In this document: positions 15,967-25,045 of the stretch, in pieces
How the letters are laid out: each line of letters starts with the position of its first letter
How positions within the stretch are numbered: the first letter of the stretch is position 1
Assembly (NCBI GenBank): GCA_045430305.1
Contig: JAILXW010000002.1
Span: 620,001 to 684,000 of the forward strand
Reading direction: 5' to 3'
From: Agarilytica sp045430305
Lineage (GTDB): Bacteria; Pseudomonadota; Gammaproteobacteria; Pseudomonadales; Cellvibrionaceae
DNA: 64,000 bases
Translations under genes and position numbers: made by a program
Notes under the pieces: generated by a model
What the model was told of the DNA's origin: nothing
Databases searched by the model: none
Seen by the model: the letters and a program-made list of their open reading frames with translations, nothing else

Positions 15967-17109
15967 TTAATTTGTAATGGCGCCAGTAATGGCTTCTACG
16001 CGTTTGGATCTTATGGCATCGCCCAAGTCTTTACCTTCAAGCTGCGTGTTTGAAACATCGCTCGCAGAAATATTTTTTGCAATCTTTAGTGCGGTTTGTA
16101 TTTTGGCGTAATGTGCTTCTCTTTGCTTTTTTTCTGAATGGTCGAGTGCGCGAGCAACTTCGATTAATCTATCAAATAATTCTGGTCGACGAAAAGCGCT
16201 ACACTTTTCGAATAATGACATAAGTGACTGGGCAGTTACATTGGTGTCGGGCTGAAACTCAGCTCTAAGTAGGGGTAGGTTTTCGCAGGTCAGTAATATC
16301 AGGTCTTTAAATTCATTGGGCATTTTTAGCCCTTGAATTAGGTTTAGTGCTTGTTCTTTTTTAAGTGTGCTAAGCATGGCAGCGATTCGAATGCTGCCAA
16401 TGTTTGTCTGTGTGGTGGCTGTATTAAGCGATCTAATCGCAGGTGCAGAAGAAAAATTATTACCGGACATAAGAGTTTGTATTTCAGGTGCTAATACAGC
16501 CAGTGCGCCACATTCGTAGAGCGCTCGAAAAAACATTTCTGGTGTGCGTTCTTCTAGGGCGCGAGCGAGTTCTCTCCACACTCTTTCATGTACAAGGTGG
16601 TCGACTTCTCCTTCTTCCACCATTTGCTTCATTAGTGCCATCGTTTCTTCTGCAATGCAGAAGCCTAAATGTGCATAGCGAGCATGAAACCGAGCGACGC
16701 GAAGAATGCGAACAGGGTCTTCGCGGAACGCATCACTGACGTGGCGCAGTATTTTGTTCTTGATGTCGGCTTGACCGTTGTGGGGGTCGATGAGTTCGCC
16801 GCTATCGGTTTGAGCGATCGCATTCACCGTGAGGTCGCGTCGAACTAAGTCCTCTTCTAGTGTGACAGAAGGGGCTGCGTTGAAACTAAAGCCTTGGTAG
16901 CCGCGCCCAGTTTTTCGTTCGGTGCGGGCAAGGGCGTGTTCTTCTTTTGTTTTTGGGTGAAGAAACACAGGGAAATCTTTGCCAACAGGAATAAAGCCTT
17001 GTGCCGACATGGCTTCAGGGGTTGCGCCAACAACGACATAATCGCATTCGCTTGTTGGGTAATTGAGGAGGGCGTCGCGAACTGCGCCGCCAACTAAATA
17101 AATTTGCAT
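15967..17109 (-). CDS. cca: CCA-adding tRNA nucleotidyltransferase
   Basis: 380 residues; adds or repairs the 3' CCA of tRNAs. Class II signatures are GGAVRDALL (7-15), DYVVVG with the metal ligand D23, RRDLTVNAIA and the nucleotide-selecting patch EDPVRILRVARFHARY. The first position of the D-x-D pair is glutamate (E21) rather than aspartate, a conservative change. It ends near 380 residues, shorter than E. coli (412), so the C-terminal HD phosphohydrolase domain is reduced or absent. Start ATG at 17109 has a weak RBS. Confidence 0.97.
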   Translation of the reverse strand: MQIYLVGGAVRDALLNYPTSECDYVVVGATPEAMSAQGFIPVGKDFPVFLHPKTKEEHALARTERKTGRGYQGFSFNAAPSVTLEEDLVRRDLTVNAIAQTDSGELIDPHNGQADIKNKILRHVSDAFREDPVRILRVARFHARYAHLGFCIAEETMALMKQMVEEGEVDHLVHERVWRELARALEERTPEMFFRALYECGALAVLAPEIQTLMSGNNFSSAPAIRSLNTATTQTNIGSIRIAAMLSTLKKEQALNLIQGLKMPNEFKDLILLTCENLPLLRAEFQPDTNVTAQSLMSLFEKCSAFRRPELFDRLIEVARALDHSEKKQREAHYAKIQTALKIAKNISASDVSNTQLEGKDLGDAIRSKRVEAITGAITN

Positions 17110-17258
17110 TTTTCTGTTGACCTAAAGAGCCTGTTCAGCCACACTCATTTGCATAGATTTTTCCCGGTTGGGGAAAGTCCATAATTATTGAAAGCTAACG
17201 TTTAGAAGATTAACAAAGTTATATACCTCTTAGTAGAGCTAAAATTAAAGAAATTACG

Positions 17259-17351
17259 ATGAACGTCAATTACATGTATTCAGCAACCGTTAAACCTTTC
17301 GCACGTGTGTGGGCATTGTGCATTGGTAGCTATTGCGCGGCTGAAACCTGA
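17259..17351 (+). CDS. Possible small protein of 30 residues, or part of a small RNA
   Basis: ATG at 17259, TGA at 17349-17351, starting MNVNYMYSATVKPF and ending SYCAAET, with a central hydrophobic stretch RVWALCIGSYC. Only a weak AAAGAAAT precedes it. The case for transcription is the terminator 23 bases later. No relatives recognised. A non-coding RNA ending at the same terminator is equally possible. Confidence 0.25.
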   Translation: MNVNYMYSATVKPFARVWALCIGSYCAAET

Positions 17352-17373
17352 CGAACATCATATCCCAGTTTTC

Positions 17374-17409
17374 AAAAAAGGCCGCAGCGTAAAACCTGCG
17401 GCCTTTTTC
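17374..17409. terminator. Orphan bidirectional intrinsic terminator
   Basis: GGCCGCAG-CGTAAAAC-CTGCGGCC with AAAAAA before and TTTTT after: a strong hairpin able to end transcripts from either side. It lies between divergent genes, so it implies an unannotated short transcript. Confidence 0.85.
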
Positions 17410-17533
17410 GTTTCTGGGGTTTAATTTTTTCGCGCCGCTTATACAGGGTGGGGCACTCTATTGTCTGGAGGTTTTAAACGTACGGCATTAATGAGGAAAA
17501 GTAATTGGTCCGTGTGGCCATAAGGAAATTACC

Positions 17534-18454
17534 ATGAAGGTTGCAATAGCGTACGTAAGTGTTGTTTTTATTTGGGCGACTACGCCCTTGGCGATTAAAT
17601 GGAGCAGCAGTTCTATTTCGTTTGTGGCGGCGTGTGCCTCACGTATTCTTATCGCCTTGGCTGTGTCTGGCTTGCTTATGGTGGCTTTGCGCCGCCCGCT
17701 AATTAAACGCAAAAGTGATTGGTGGGCATTCGTGGCTGGGCTGGTGGGTACATTCCCAAATGTGTTGCTAATTTACTGGTCAGCACAGCACATACCATCT
17801 GGCTTGGGAGCCGTTATTTTTGGTATGTATCCGTTTGCCGTGGGTATATTTTCTTTTTTAATCCTAAAAGAAAATATTTTTAATCTGCGTAGGGTGTTGG
17901 CCATTGGGATCGCCCTGGCCGGTTTGGTTGTAATTAATATCGATCAATTTCAGGTGGGTGGAAAGGCCTTACTTGGTGTGCTTGGTATTGCTGTGGGCGT
18001 TATGTTTTTTGGTTTAAGCTCGGTGTGGGTAAAGCGGGTTGGTGCTGATGTAGATCCGTTAGCGCAAACTACTGGTGTACTTTTGCTTGCGGCGCCGCTG
18101 CTGCTGATAAGTTGGTTTGTGCTCGATGGCGAATTACCTCTTCATTGGGATGCTCATTCACTTTTTGGTGTTAGCTATAGCGCGGTTGCGGGTTCCGTAG
18201 TTGGGAGTGTGTTGTTCTTTTATATATTGGCCAAATGTAAGGTGGCGTCTGTGGGGTTGATTACTTTTGTGACTCCCATAATGGCACTTGTGATTGGCGC
18301 GGCTGTAAATGGCGAGCAGTTTTCCATGACCACTGTGTTGGGGAGCGTTTTAGTGATTGTTGCTCTCGGGGTGTATCAAGACGCGCTACGTTTGATCGCC
18401 AATGTGTGGCGTTCTGCCGCTATACCTGTTCAGGCTGAGCTTGATAGCGAGTAA
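17534..18454 (+). CDS. DMT-superfamily (EamA) inner-membrane transporter
   Basis: 306 residues with about ten hydrophobic segments in two repeated EamA halves (about 1-135 and 145-285). Typical patches are VFIWATTPLAIKW at the start, a conserved SRILIAL, GLGAVIFGMYPF in the first half, and ASVGLITFVTPIMALVIG in the second. The family exports amino acids and related metabolites; the substrate cannot be predicted. Convergent with spoVR, with 18 bases between stops. Confidence 0.92.
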   Translation: MKVAIAYVSVVFIWATTPLAIKWSSSSISFVAACASRILIALAVSGLLMVALRRPLIKRKSDWWAFVAGLVGTFPNVLLIYWSAQHIPSGLGAVIFGMYPFAVGIFSFLILKENIFNLRRVLAIGIALAGLVVINIDQFQVGGKALLGVLGIAVGVMFFGLSSVWVKRVGADVDPLAQTTGVLLLAAPLLLISWFVLDGELPLHWDAHSLFGVSYSAVAGSVVGSVLFFYILAKCKVASVGLITFVTPIMALVIGAAVNGEQFSMTTVLGSVLVIVALGVYQDALRLIANVWRSAAIPVQAELDSE

Positions 18455-18472
18455 GGCTAAAAATCAGGGGCG

Positions 18473-19987
18473 CTATTTGTTTTGATCTGATTTTGACGGG
18501 CAGGTAAAGCTTTGTTTGATGTCATCGTCTTCAAGGGAGTGAAGATGGACATCAAAGCCCCAGAGCCGGTGGATGTGTTTAAGTACTTCTTCCGTGCTTT
18601 GGGGTTCCAGCGGACGGCGCATAAAGCGTGAGTGGTGCAGCGTAATAGAGCGGTCGCCGCGCACATCCACATCAAATACCTGAATGTTGGGTTCGCGGTT
18701 GCCTAAGTTGTATTGTGCCGCCAAAGTTTCACGTACTTTCATGTAGCCGCTTTCGTCATGAATTGCCGAGACTTCAATATCTTTCTGAGTATCGTCATCG
18801 ATAATGGTAAACAATTTAAGGTCACGCATTAGCTTGGGTGATAAAAACTGAAGTATAAAACTCTCGTCTTTAAAATTGCGCATGGCGAAGTCGAGGGTTT
18901 TTTGCCAGTTGGAGCCAGCAATATCTGGGAACCATTCTTTGTCTTCTTGCGTCGGATTTTCGCAGATACGGCGAATGTCCTGCATCATGTGGAAGCCGAG
19001 CGTATAAGGGTTAATGCCAGAAAAATATTGGCTGTTGTAGGGTGGCTGATACACAACACCTGAGTGGGACTGCATAAATTCCAGCATAAAACCTTCGGTT
19101 ACGAGGCCCCGGTCATACATGGTATTTAAAATGAAGTGGTGCCAAAAGCAGGCCCAGCCTTCATTCATCACTTGTGTTTGGCGTTGCGGGTAAAAATATT
19201 GTGCGACTTTACGTACGATGCGAATCACCTCGCGCTGCCATGGTTCTAGCAGTGGCGCATTTTTCTCAAAAAAGTAGAGCAGGTTTTCTTGTGGCTCTTC
19301 AGGAAAATGCATCGCCGATTTGGCTTCGTCTTCTTTGTCGCTTGTAGGGATCGTACGCCACAAGTCATTCACCTGTTTTTGCAGGTATTCTTCGCGCTCT
19401 TTCTGTCGTTCGCTTTCTTCCACGGGTGAAAGTGGGTAGGGGCGCTTGTAGCGATCAACCCCGTAATTCATTAATGCATGACAAGAATCGAGAATGGCTT
19501 CTACGGCATCTACACCGTGGCGTTCTTCGCATTTTGCAATATAGTTTTTGGCAAATACCAAGTAATCGATAATGGAGGCGGCATCCGTCCAGGTTTTAAA
19601 TAGGTAGTTGCCTTTAAAAAAAGAATTATGACCGTAGCACGCATGTGCAATGACCAAGGCCTGCATGGTCATGGTGTTCTCTTCCATGAGGTAGGCAATA
19701 CAGGGGTCAGAATTTATGACGATTTCGTAGGCGAGGCCCATTTGTCCGCGTTTGTAACTTTGCTCAACACTTAAGAATTGCTTGCCGTAAGACCAGTGGT
19801 TGTAGCCAATGGGCATGCCGACGGCGGCGTAAGCATCCATCATTTGTTCAGAACTAATCACTTCAATCTGATTAGGGTAGGTGTCTAAGCCAAATTCTTC
19901 GGCAATAGCGGCAATCTCTCGATTGTAGCTTTCGAGTAATTCGAAGGTCCATTCCGACCCTGTAGAAAGAGGTTCACGTCTACTCAT
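18473..19987 (-). CDS. ycgB: SpoVR-family protein (YcgB)
   Basis: 504 residues, full family length (E. coli YcgB 510). Conserved patches include WSYGKQF, GYNHW, NPCIAYLMEENTMTMQALV with HACYGHNSFFK, a His-rich NEGWACFWHHFILN, and GINPYTLGFHMMQDI. It overlaps the yeaH stop by four bases (ATGA) and is the third gene of prkA-yeaH-spoVR, an operon known in many proteobacteria and linked to stationary phase and nitrogen stress. The biochemical function is unknown. Confidence 0.97.
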   Translation of the reverse strand: MSRREPLSTGSEWTFELLESYNREIAAIAEEFGLDTYPNQIEVISSEQMMDAYAAVGMPIGYNHWSYGKQFLSVEQSYKRGQMGLAYEIVINSDPCIAYLMEENTMTMQALVIAHACYGHNSFFKGNYLFKTWTDAASIIDYLVFAKNYIAKCEERHGVDAVEAILDSCHALMNYGVDRYKRPYPLSPVEESERQKEREEYLQKQVNDLWRTIPTSDKEDEAKSAMHFPEEPQENLLYFFEKNAPLLEPWQREVIRIVRKVAQYFYPQRQTQVMNEGWACFWHHFILNTMYDRGLVTEGFMLEFMQSHSGVVYQPPYNSQYFSGINPYTLGFHMMQDIRRICENPTQEDKEWFPDIAGSNWQKTLDFAMRNFKDESFILQFLSPKLMRDLKLFTIIDDDTQKDIEVSAIHDESGYMKVRETLAAQYNLGNREPNIQVFDVDVRGDRSITLHHSRFMRRPLEPQSTEEVLKHIHRLWGFDVHLHSLEDDDIKQSFTCPSKSDQNK

Positions 19988-21252
19988 TTGGTTTTCTTTT
20001 GAAAGAGTTGGCGGAATACCGGATAGATATCACTGGCATCGACAAGTTGTTTGATTGCGAAACGTTCTGGAAAGTCACTCAGCACTTTTTCATAGGCATG
20101 CCACAAGGCTTGGTGGTCGCGAGAAGTGATTTCGACATAAGAAAAGTATTGCAGCTTATGGAGAATTTTCTCGGTGAGCAATTTGTAACATGCAGCAGAG
20201 TCATCGTTCCAATTGTCGCCATCGGATGCTTGGGCGCCGTATATGTTCCACTCGTTGGGTGGGTAGCGCGTTTCTAGTACTTCATCCATTAAATGTAATG
20301 CGCTTGAGACGATGGTACCGCCTGTTTCACGGCTATAGAAAAACTCTTCTTCGTCAACTTCTTTAGCGCTGGTATGGTGGCGAATAAATACAACTTCTGT
20401 ATGTTCGTAATTACGTTGTAAAAACAAATACAGTAAAAGGAAGAAACGTTTGGCGATATCTTTGGTGTTTTGATCCATGGAGCCAGAAACATCCATCAAA
20501 CAGAACATTACCGCGCGCGAGTGAGGAATAGGGTGTTTTACATGAAGGTTGTATTTGAGATCAAAGTCGTCGAGCCAAGGTACGCGCTTTATTTTTCCTT
20601 CTAACTCCAGTATTTGATTCTTTATATCCTGAATAATATCGGCTTCAGCATGTTCTTCTTCAAGTGTTGCCAGTTCGGCTTGAAGTGCTTTGAGTTGTTT
20701 TTTCTTTTTACTGGTAAGAGCGATACGCCGGGAATTGGCTGATCGCAGTGAACGAATGATATTGATTTTTCCTGGCGAGCCTTCATTGCTAATGCCTGCG
20801 CGCCGCATTTCAAATTCTTCAATGCCTGCGAGTTGCCGTTTAACCAGGTTGGGCAGCTCCAAGTCTTCGAACATAAACTCGAGAAATTCTTCTTGCGAGA
20901 TTTGAAAGACGAATTCATCCATGCCTTCGCCGCTATCGCTTGCGCCTTCGCCAGCTCCACCAGAGCCGCCACCGCCTGGTGGGCGTGGAATATGATCGCC
21001 AGCAGAGAACTGGTCGTTGCCGGGTAGAACGCGGGTGTTATGCCCGCCCTTGCCATGCTGAAATACAGGTTCGTGTATATCGCGTTTGGGTATGGAGATC
21101 TTTTCGCCTTTCTCCATATCCATTATGGAGCGTTTATCGACCGCGTCAGAAACGGCTTTCTTTATGTGCTCTTTGTAACGACGCAAAAACCTTTGCCGAT
21201 TGACGGTGCTCTTTTTCTTTGAGTTTAAGCGTCGGTCAATTATGTAGTGCAC
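19984..21252 (-). CDS. yeaH: DUF444 / YeaH family protein
   Basis: 422 residues (E. coli YeaH 427). N-terminal IDRRLNSKKKSTVNRQRFLRRY; a Gly-rich stretch PRPPGGGGSGGAGEG at about 90-105; QDEFVFQIS-like EFVFQISQEEFLEF; and a von Willebrand A-like domain with CLMDVSGSMDQNTKD (MIDAS D-x-S-x-S) and GGTIVSSAL. Starts with GTG at 21252 after AAGGTG. It sits between prkA and spoVR. It likely works with the PrkA kinase in a stress-response module; the mechanism is not established. Confidence 0.96.
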   Translation of the reverse strand: MHYIIDRRLNSKKKSTVNRQRFLRRYKEHIKKAVSDAVDKRSIMDMEKGEKISIPKRDIHEPVFQHGKGGHNTRVLPGNDQFSAGDHIPRPPGGGGSGGAGEGASDSGEGMDEFVFQISQEEFLEFMFEDLELPNLVKRQLAGIEEFEMRRAGISNEGSPGKINIIRSLRSANSRRIALTSKKKKQLKALQAELATLEEEHAEADIIQDIKNQILELEGKIKRVPWLDDFDLKYNLHVKHPIPHSRAVMFCLMDVSGSMDQNTKDIAKRFFLLLYLFLQRNYEHTEVVFIRHHTSAKEVDEEEFFYSRETGGTIVSSALHLMDEVLETRYPPNEWNIYGAQASDGDNWNDDSAACYKLLTEKILHKLQYFSYVEITSRDHQALWHAYEKVLSDFPERFAIKQLVDASDIYPVFRQLFQKKTK

Positions 21253-21313
21253 GTATCACCTTTTTGTTTGATGATTCAGGTAGCTGAAGACTTACGTAAA
21301 AAACTATTCGGTC

Positions 21314-23236
21314 TTACTGTGACTTCCTTACGCGCAGATACCACTCAGATAACAAGCGCACTTGTTTTTCGGTATAGCCTCGAGCCACCATGCGGTCAAC
21401 GAAGTCTTCGTGCTTTTTCTTGTCGTCAGCAGATGATTTTGTGTTGAAAGAAATCACCGGTAGCAAGTCTTCAGTGTTCGAGAACATTTTCTTCTCGATT
21501 ACGGTGCGAAGTTTCTCGTATGAATTCCAAACTGGGTTGTTGCCAGAATTGTTTGCCCGAGCACGCAGTACAAAATTAACAATTTCGTTACGGAAGTCTT
21601 TCGGGTTGCTGATTCCTGCGGGTTTTTCAATTTTCTCAAGCTCTTCGTTAAGCGCAGAACGATTGAGGATTTCGCCGGTTTCTGGGTCACGGTATTCTTG
21701 GTCTTGAATCCAGAAGTCTGCATAGGTGACATAGCGGTCGAAAATATTCTGACCGTACTCTGAATAAGATTCGAGATAGGCGGTTTGAATTTCTTTACCG
21801 ATAAACTCGACGTAACGCGGCGCTAGGTATTCTTTGATAAAGGAAAGATAACGATCACGCGTTTCTTCTTGATATTGTTCTTGCTCAATTTGTTGTTCAA
21901 GTACGTACAGTAAGTGAACAGGGTTGGCGGAAATTTCAGTTGGGTCGAAATTAAAGACTTTTGATAAGATTTTGAATGCGAAGCGTGTCGACAAACCGTC
22001 CATGCCTTCGTCAACGCCCGCCGCATCTTTGTACTCTTGTAACGATTTCGCTTTGGGGTCAGTGTCTTTTAGGTTGCGGCCATCGTAGATTCCCATTTTT
22101 GAGAATGCATTGGAATTTTCTGGTATTTTGAGGCGTGATAGCACCGTAAATTGGGCCAGCATTTTCAAGGTGTCGGGCGCGCAAGGTGCCCGACTTAGGG
22201 AGCTGTGTTGCAGTAGCTTCTCATAAATGTGTATTTCTTCAGAAACGCGCAAACAATAAGGTACTTTTACGATATAAACGCGATCGATAAAGGCCTCGTT
22301 GTTCTTGTTGTTTTTAAACGATTGCCACTCCGCTTCGTTTGAATGGGCGAGCACAACACCTTCAAATGGAATTGCACCTAAACCTTCGGTACTGTTGTAG
22401 TTACCCTCTTGAGTTGCAGTAAGAAGTGGGTGCAAGACTTTGATGGGCGCCTTGAACATTTCCACAAATTCCATAATGCCTTGGTTGGAACGGCATAGAC
22501 CACCAGAGAAGCTGTAAGCATCTGGATCGTTTTGTGGGTACTCTTCTAATTTTCGAATATCCACTTTACCAACGAGAGATGAAATGTCTTGATTGTTTTC
22601 GTCGCCGGGTTCTGTTTTGGAAACGGCAATTTGATCGAGTATAGAGGGGTAAACTTTTACGACTTTAAACTTGCTAATATCGCCGCCGAATTCGTGCAAA
22701 CGCTTTGATGCCCAGGGAGACATAATGGTTTTTACGTAGCGAGGTGCTATGCCGTAATCTTCTTGTAAAATTTTTGCATCTTCTTCTGGATCGAATAAAC
22801 CTAAAGGCGACTCGAAAACTGGGGAGCCTTGAATGCAATAGATAGGTTGTTTTTCAATAAGTGATTTAAGTTTTTCTGCTAGCGAAGACTTACCGCCACC
22901 CACTGGCCCAAGTAAATAAAGAATTTGTTTCTTTTCTTCCAGACCTTGTGCGGCATGTTTGAAAAACGAAACAATTTGCTGGATTGCTTCTTCCATGCCA
23001 TAAAAATCTTCGAATACGGGGTAACGCTTGATGATTTTATTAGAAAATATTCTGCTGAGGCGTGCGTCTTTTGAGGTGTCTACTAATTCTGGTTCGCCTA
23101 TCGCTTTTAACATGCGTTCTGCAGCGCTGGCGTAGACCGAAGCATCTTTCTTACATAAGTCTAAGTATTCCTGAATACTCATGACTTCTTCTTGCGTGGC
23201 TTCGTAACGTTCTTGGTAGTGACTAAATATCGTCAT
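21314..23236 (-). CDS. yeaG: PrkA-family serine protein kinase (YeaG)
   Basis: 640 residues with this start (E. coli YeaG 644). The N-terminal AAA+ part has Walker A LLGPVGGGKSSLAEKL (about 105-120). The C-terminal PrkA domain resembles HPr kinase/eukaryotic-kinase-like folds. The start chosen is the internal ATG at 23236 because GAGGAGG lies just before it; a frame extension to 23266 adds ten unlikely residues. First gene of prkA-yeaH-spoVR; 62 bases separate it from yeaH. In enterobacteria the operon responds to RpoS and nitrogen limitation; no clear sigma-54 site is seen here. Confidence 0.96.
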   Translation of the reverse strand: MTIFSHYQERYEATQEEVMSIQEYLDLCKKDASVYASAAERMLKAIGEPELVDTSKDARLSRIFSNKIIKRYPVFEDFYGMEEAIQQIVSFFKHAAQGLEEKKQILYLLGPVGGGKSSLAEKLKSLIEKQPIYCIQGSPVFESPLGLFDPEEDAKILQEDYGIAPRYVKTIMSPWASKRLHEFGGDISKFKVVKVYPSILDQIAVSKTEPGDENNQDISSLVGKVDIRKLEEYPQNDPDAYSFSGGLCRSNQGIMEFVEMFKAPIKVLHPLLTATQEGNYNSTEGLGAIPFEGVVLAHSNEAEWQSFKNNKNNEAFIDRVYIVKVPYCLRVSEEIHIYEKLLQHSSLSRAPCAPDTLKMLAQFTVLSRLKIPENSNAFSKMGIYDGRNLKDTDPKAKSLQEYKDAAGVDEGMDGLSTRFAFKILSKVFNFDPTEISANPVHLLYVLEQQIEQEQYQEETRDRYLSFIKEYLAPRYVEFIGKEIQTAYLESYSEYGQNIFDRYVTYADFWIQDQEYRDPETGEILNRSALNEELEKIEKPAGISNPKDFRNEIVNFVLRARANNSGNNPVWNSYEKLRTVIEKKMFSNTEDLLPVISFNTKSSADDKKKHEDFVDRMVARGYTEKQVRLLSEWYLRVRKSQ

Positions 23237-23780
23237 TGGTGCCTCCTCATTACGCGCTGTATACATCCTCTAACGATGTCTTGGAGGATATCAGCAGCGT
23301 GATTGCCCATCTCAATTTAATTACATTTCAAGCTTGCAACAAATTCAAGGTCTTTACTGCATTGCAGCTATCGTAAGTAATTGTCAATATTTCTATATTC
23401 TTACGTTTCTCTAATACAAGAATAGACCTTTGAGTGTCACACGACGAATAAATTCATGCGAATATGACAAAATTTTGTCTTACTTTGCCTTTTCATTGCA
23501 AAATTAATCTTTAATACGCGCTTGTCTAAGCGCTGTTAAATGTTATTCAAAATACGCGCCACTAGGGCTGTTGTGGGAAGGGCGATAGAAATTAAATTTT
23601 TGCCTGCAGTGCAGCAATTTATTTAATGTGTTATTTGAAGAGAGAAATAAGAAAATTGATATATACGAGTGCTAATCGAGGCAATATCAAAATAAATTGA
23701 TTTAGACCGACTGATTTCTTTGTTTGGATGGGGTGTTGGCTGCAGTATCAAATTATTTTGATTTATAAAGATTAGTCATT
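23237..23780. other. AT-rich gap upstream of prkA
   Basis: 544 bases without a supported gene. It holds two near-identical 11-bp dyads CTGCATTGCAG (23357-23367) and CTGCAGTGCAG (23604-23614), and a TTGACA hexamer on the minus strand (23387-23382) with no good -10 at the right spacing. In Pseudomonas I recall glpE in this position; nothing like it is visible here. Confidence 0.5.
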
Positions 23781-24617
23781 CTAGGTGTATTCGGGTTCTA
23801 GGGGGATGCCGCAATCACATGCGACAGATGTTCGGGTGGCATCTTCGAGTCGGAACGCTGTGAGTGAACCACCCCATACGCAACCGCTATCGAGGGCAAT
23901 AAAGTTGTCGTTGTTGGATACGCCTTGCAGCGATGCCCAATGACCAAACAGTATCTTATCGTTGGCACATTGATGATTTACATGACTGAACCAGGGGGCA
24001 AACCCTGCGGGGCGGTCATCTGGGCCGGTTTTGGTGGCGAGCTCTAGTTGACCTTCGGCAGAACAAAAGCGCATGCGTGTAAAATAGTTGGTAATGAGGC
24101 GTAAGCGCTCTGTGCCTTCGAGATTCTCATTCCACAGGTCTGGCAGGTTGCCGTACATGGCGTTAAAAAACTCGCTAGATTTTTCTGAGCACAAAATGGT
24201 TTCAACTTCTTTGGCGTAGCGTTGCGCTTGGGCAAGTGTCCACTGTGGTGGAATGCCTGCGTGTACCATGCTGTAACCCAACTTTTCATCATGGTGCATC
24301 AGTGGCTGCTGCTGCAGCCAATCCAGCAGCTCACTACAATCTTCCGCCTGAAATATGGCGTTGAGCGTATCTTTCTTATTTGGTTTGCGCACACCCTTGG
24401 CCAGTGCGAGTAAGTGTAAATCGTGATTACCCAATATGACCTGTTTGTTAGGGAGGTTTTTTATAAAGCGCAGCGTGTCGAGGCTATCAGGCCCACGATT
24501 AACGAGATCGCCCACTAACCAGAGACAGTCGTTTTGGGGGGCAAAACCGACAGTGCGAAGCAGGTGTTGTAGTTGGCTGATGCAGCCTTGAACGTCGCCA
24601 ACGGCATAAGTAGCCAA
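23781..24617 (-). CDS. apaH: Bis(5'-nucleosyl)-tetraphosphatase, symmetrical
   Basis: 278 residues; hydrolyses Ap4A to two ADP and can remove Np4-type RNA caps. Metallophosphatase motifs are GDVQG (7-11), GDLVNRGPDSLDTL and GNHD, followed by VHAGIPPQW. Start is TTG at 24617, the only start that includes the GDVQG strand in proper context. Last gene of the lptD-surA-pdxA-rsmA-apaG-apaH row, 59 bases after apaG, the classic order. Confidence 0.97.
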   Translation of the reverse strand: MATYAVGDVQGCISQLQHLLRTVGFAPQNDCLWLVGDLVNRGPDSLDTLRFIKNLPNKQVILGNHDLHLLALAKGVRKPNKKDTLNAIFQAEDCSELLDWLQQQPLMHHDEKLGYSMVHAGIPPQWTLAQAQRYAKEVETILCSEKSSEFFNAMYGNLPDLWNENLEGTERLRLITNYFTRMRFCSAEGQLELATKTGPDDRPAGFAPWFSHVNHQCANDKILFGHWASLQGVSNNDNFIALDSGCVWGGSLTAFRLEDATRTSVACDCGIPLEPEYT

Positions 24618-24676
24618 AAGGATTCTCGCTTTTCTTGTTTTTGTGGTGGGGTATCTAGCTGTTTTGCTATGAAATA

Positions 24677-25045
24677 TCAGTGTACGGCATGTGGCTGAAC
24701 AAGCGCGAATTTCGGAATTTCTGCTTGGAATTTACTGCCATCGTCATATTGCATGTTGTAGTTTCCGGTCATCATACCCGTTGCGGTTTGCATCACGACG
24801 CCAGAGGTATACTGATAGCATTCGCCGGGCAATATGCGAGGTTGTTCCCCGACTACGCCTAGCCCCTGTACTTCTTGAGTGGCGTTGTTGGAGTCGGTAA
24901 TGATCCAGTGTCGGCTAATGAGTTGGGCCGCAGTATTACCTTCATTGTGAATGAGTATGGTGTAGGTATAGACGTACTGGCCGTTTGCTGGCTCTGATTG
25001 CTCAGGTAGGTATTCTGTAAGTACTTCAATACGTATGTTACTCAT
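24677..25045 (-). CDS. apaG: ApaG family protein
   Basis: 122 residues from the ATG at 25045, which overlaps the rsmA stop by four bases (ATGA). The ApaG/DUF525 fold shows YTYTILIHNEGNTAAQLISR, HWIITDSN, the glycine loop GVVGEQPRILPGE, and YTSGVVMQTATGMMTGNYNM. A small fibronectin-III-like protein, conserved next to apaH; its role is not settled, with phosphate or pyrophosphate binding proposed. A frame extension to 25066 is ignored because it lacks a ribosome-binding site. Confidence 0.96.
   Translation of the reverse strand: MSNIRIEVLTEYLPEQSEPANGQYVYTYTILIHNEGNTAAQLISRHWIITDSNNATQEVQGLGVVGEQPRILPGECYQYTSGVVMQTATGMMTGNYNMQYDDGSKFQAEIPKFALVQPHAVH

Larger units (their letters stand above)
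17110..17533. other. Gap between the divergent genes cca and the DMT exporter
   Basis: A 424-base interval. It contains a possible 30-codon ORF (17259-17351) followed by a strong bidirectional terminator (17374-17409). Both flanking genes read away from it, so the terminator belongs to neither. Promoters for both flanking genes should also lie here but none is clear by eye. Confidence 0.5.

Noticed and set aside
23382..23387. TTGACA hexamer as prkA promoter
   Set aside because: No acceptable -10 hexamer at 15-19 bases; the position is taken by the CTGCATTGCAG dyad.
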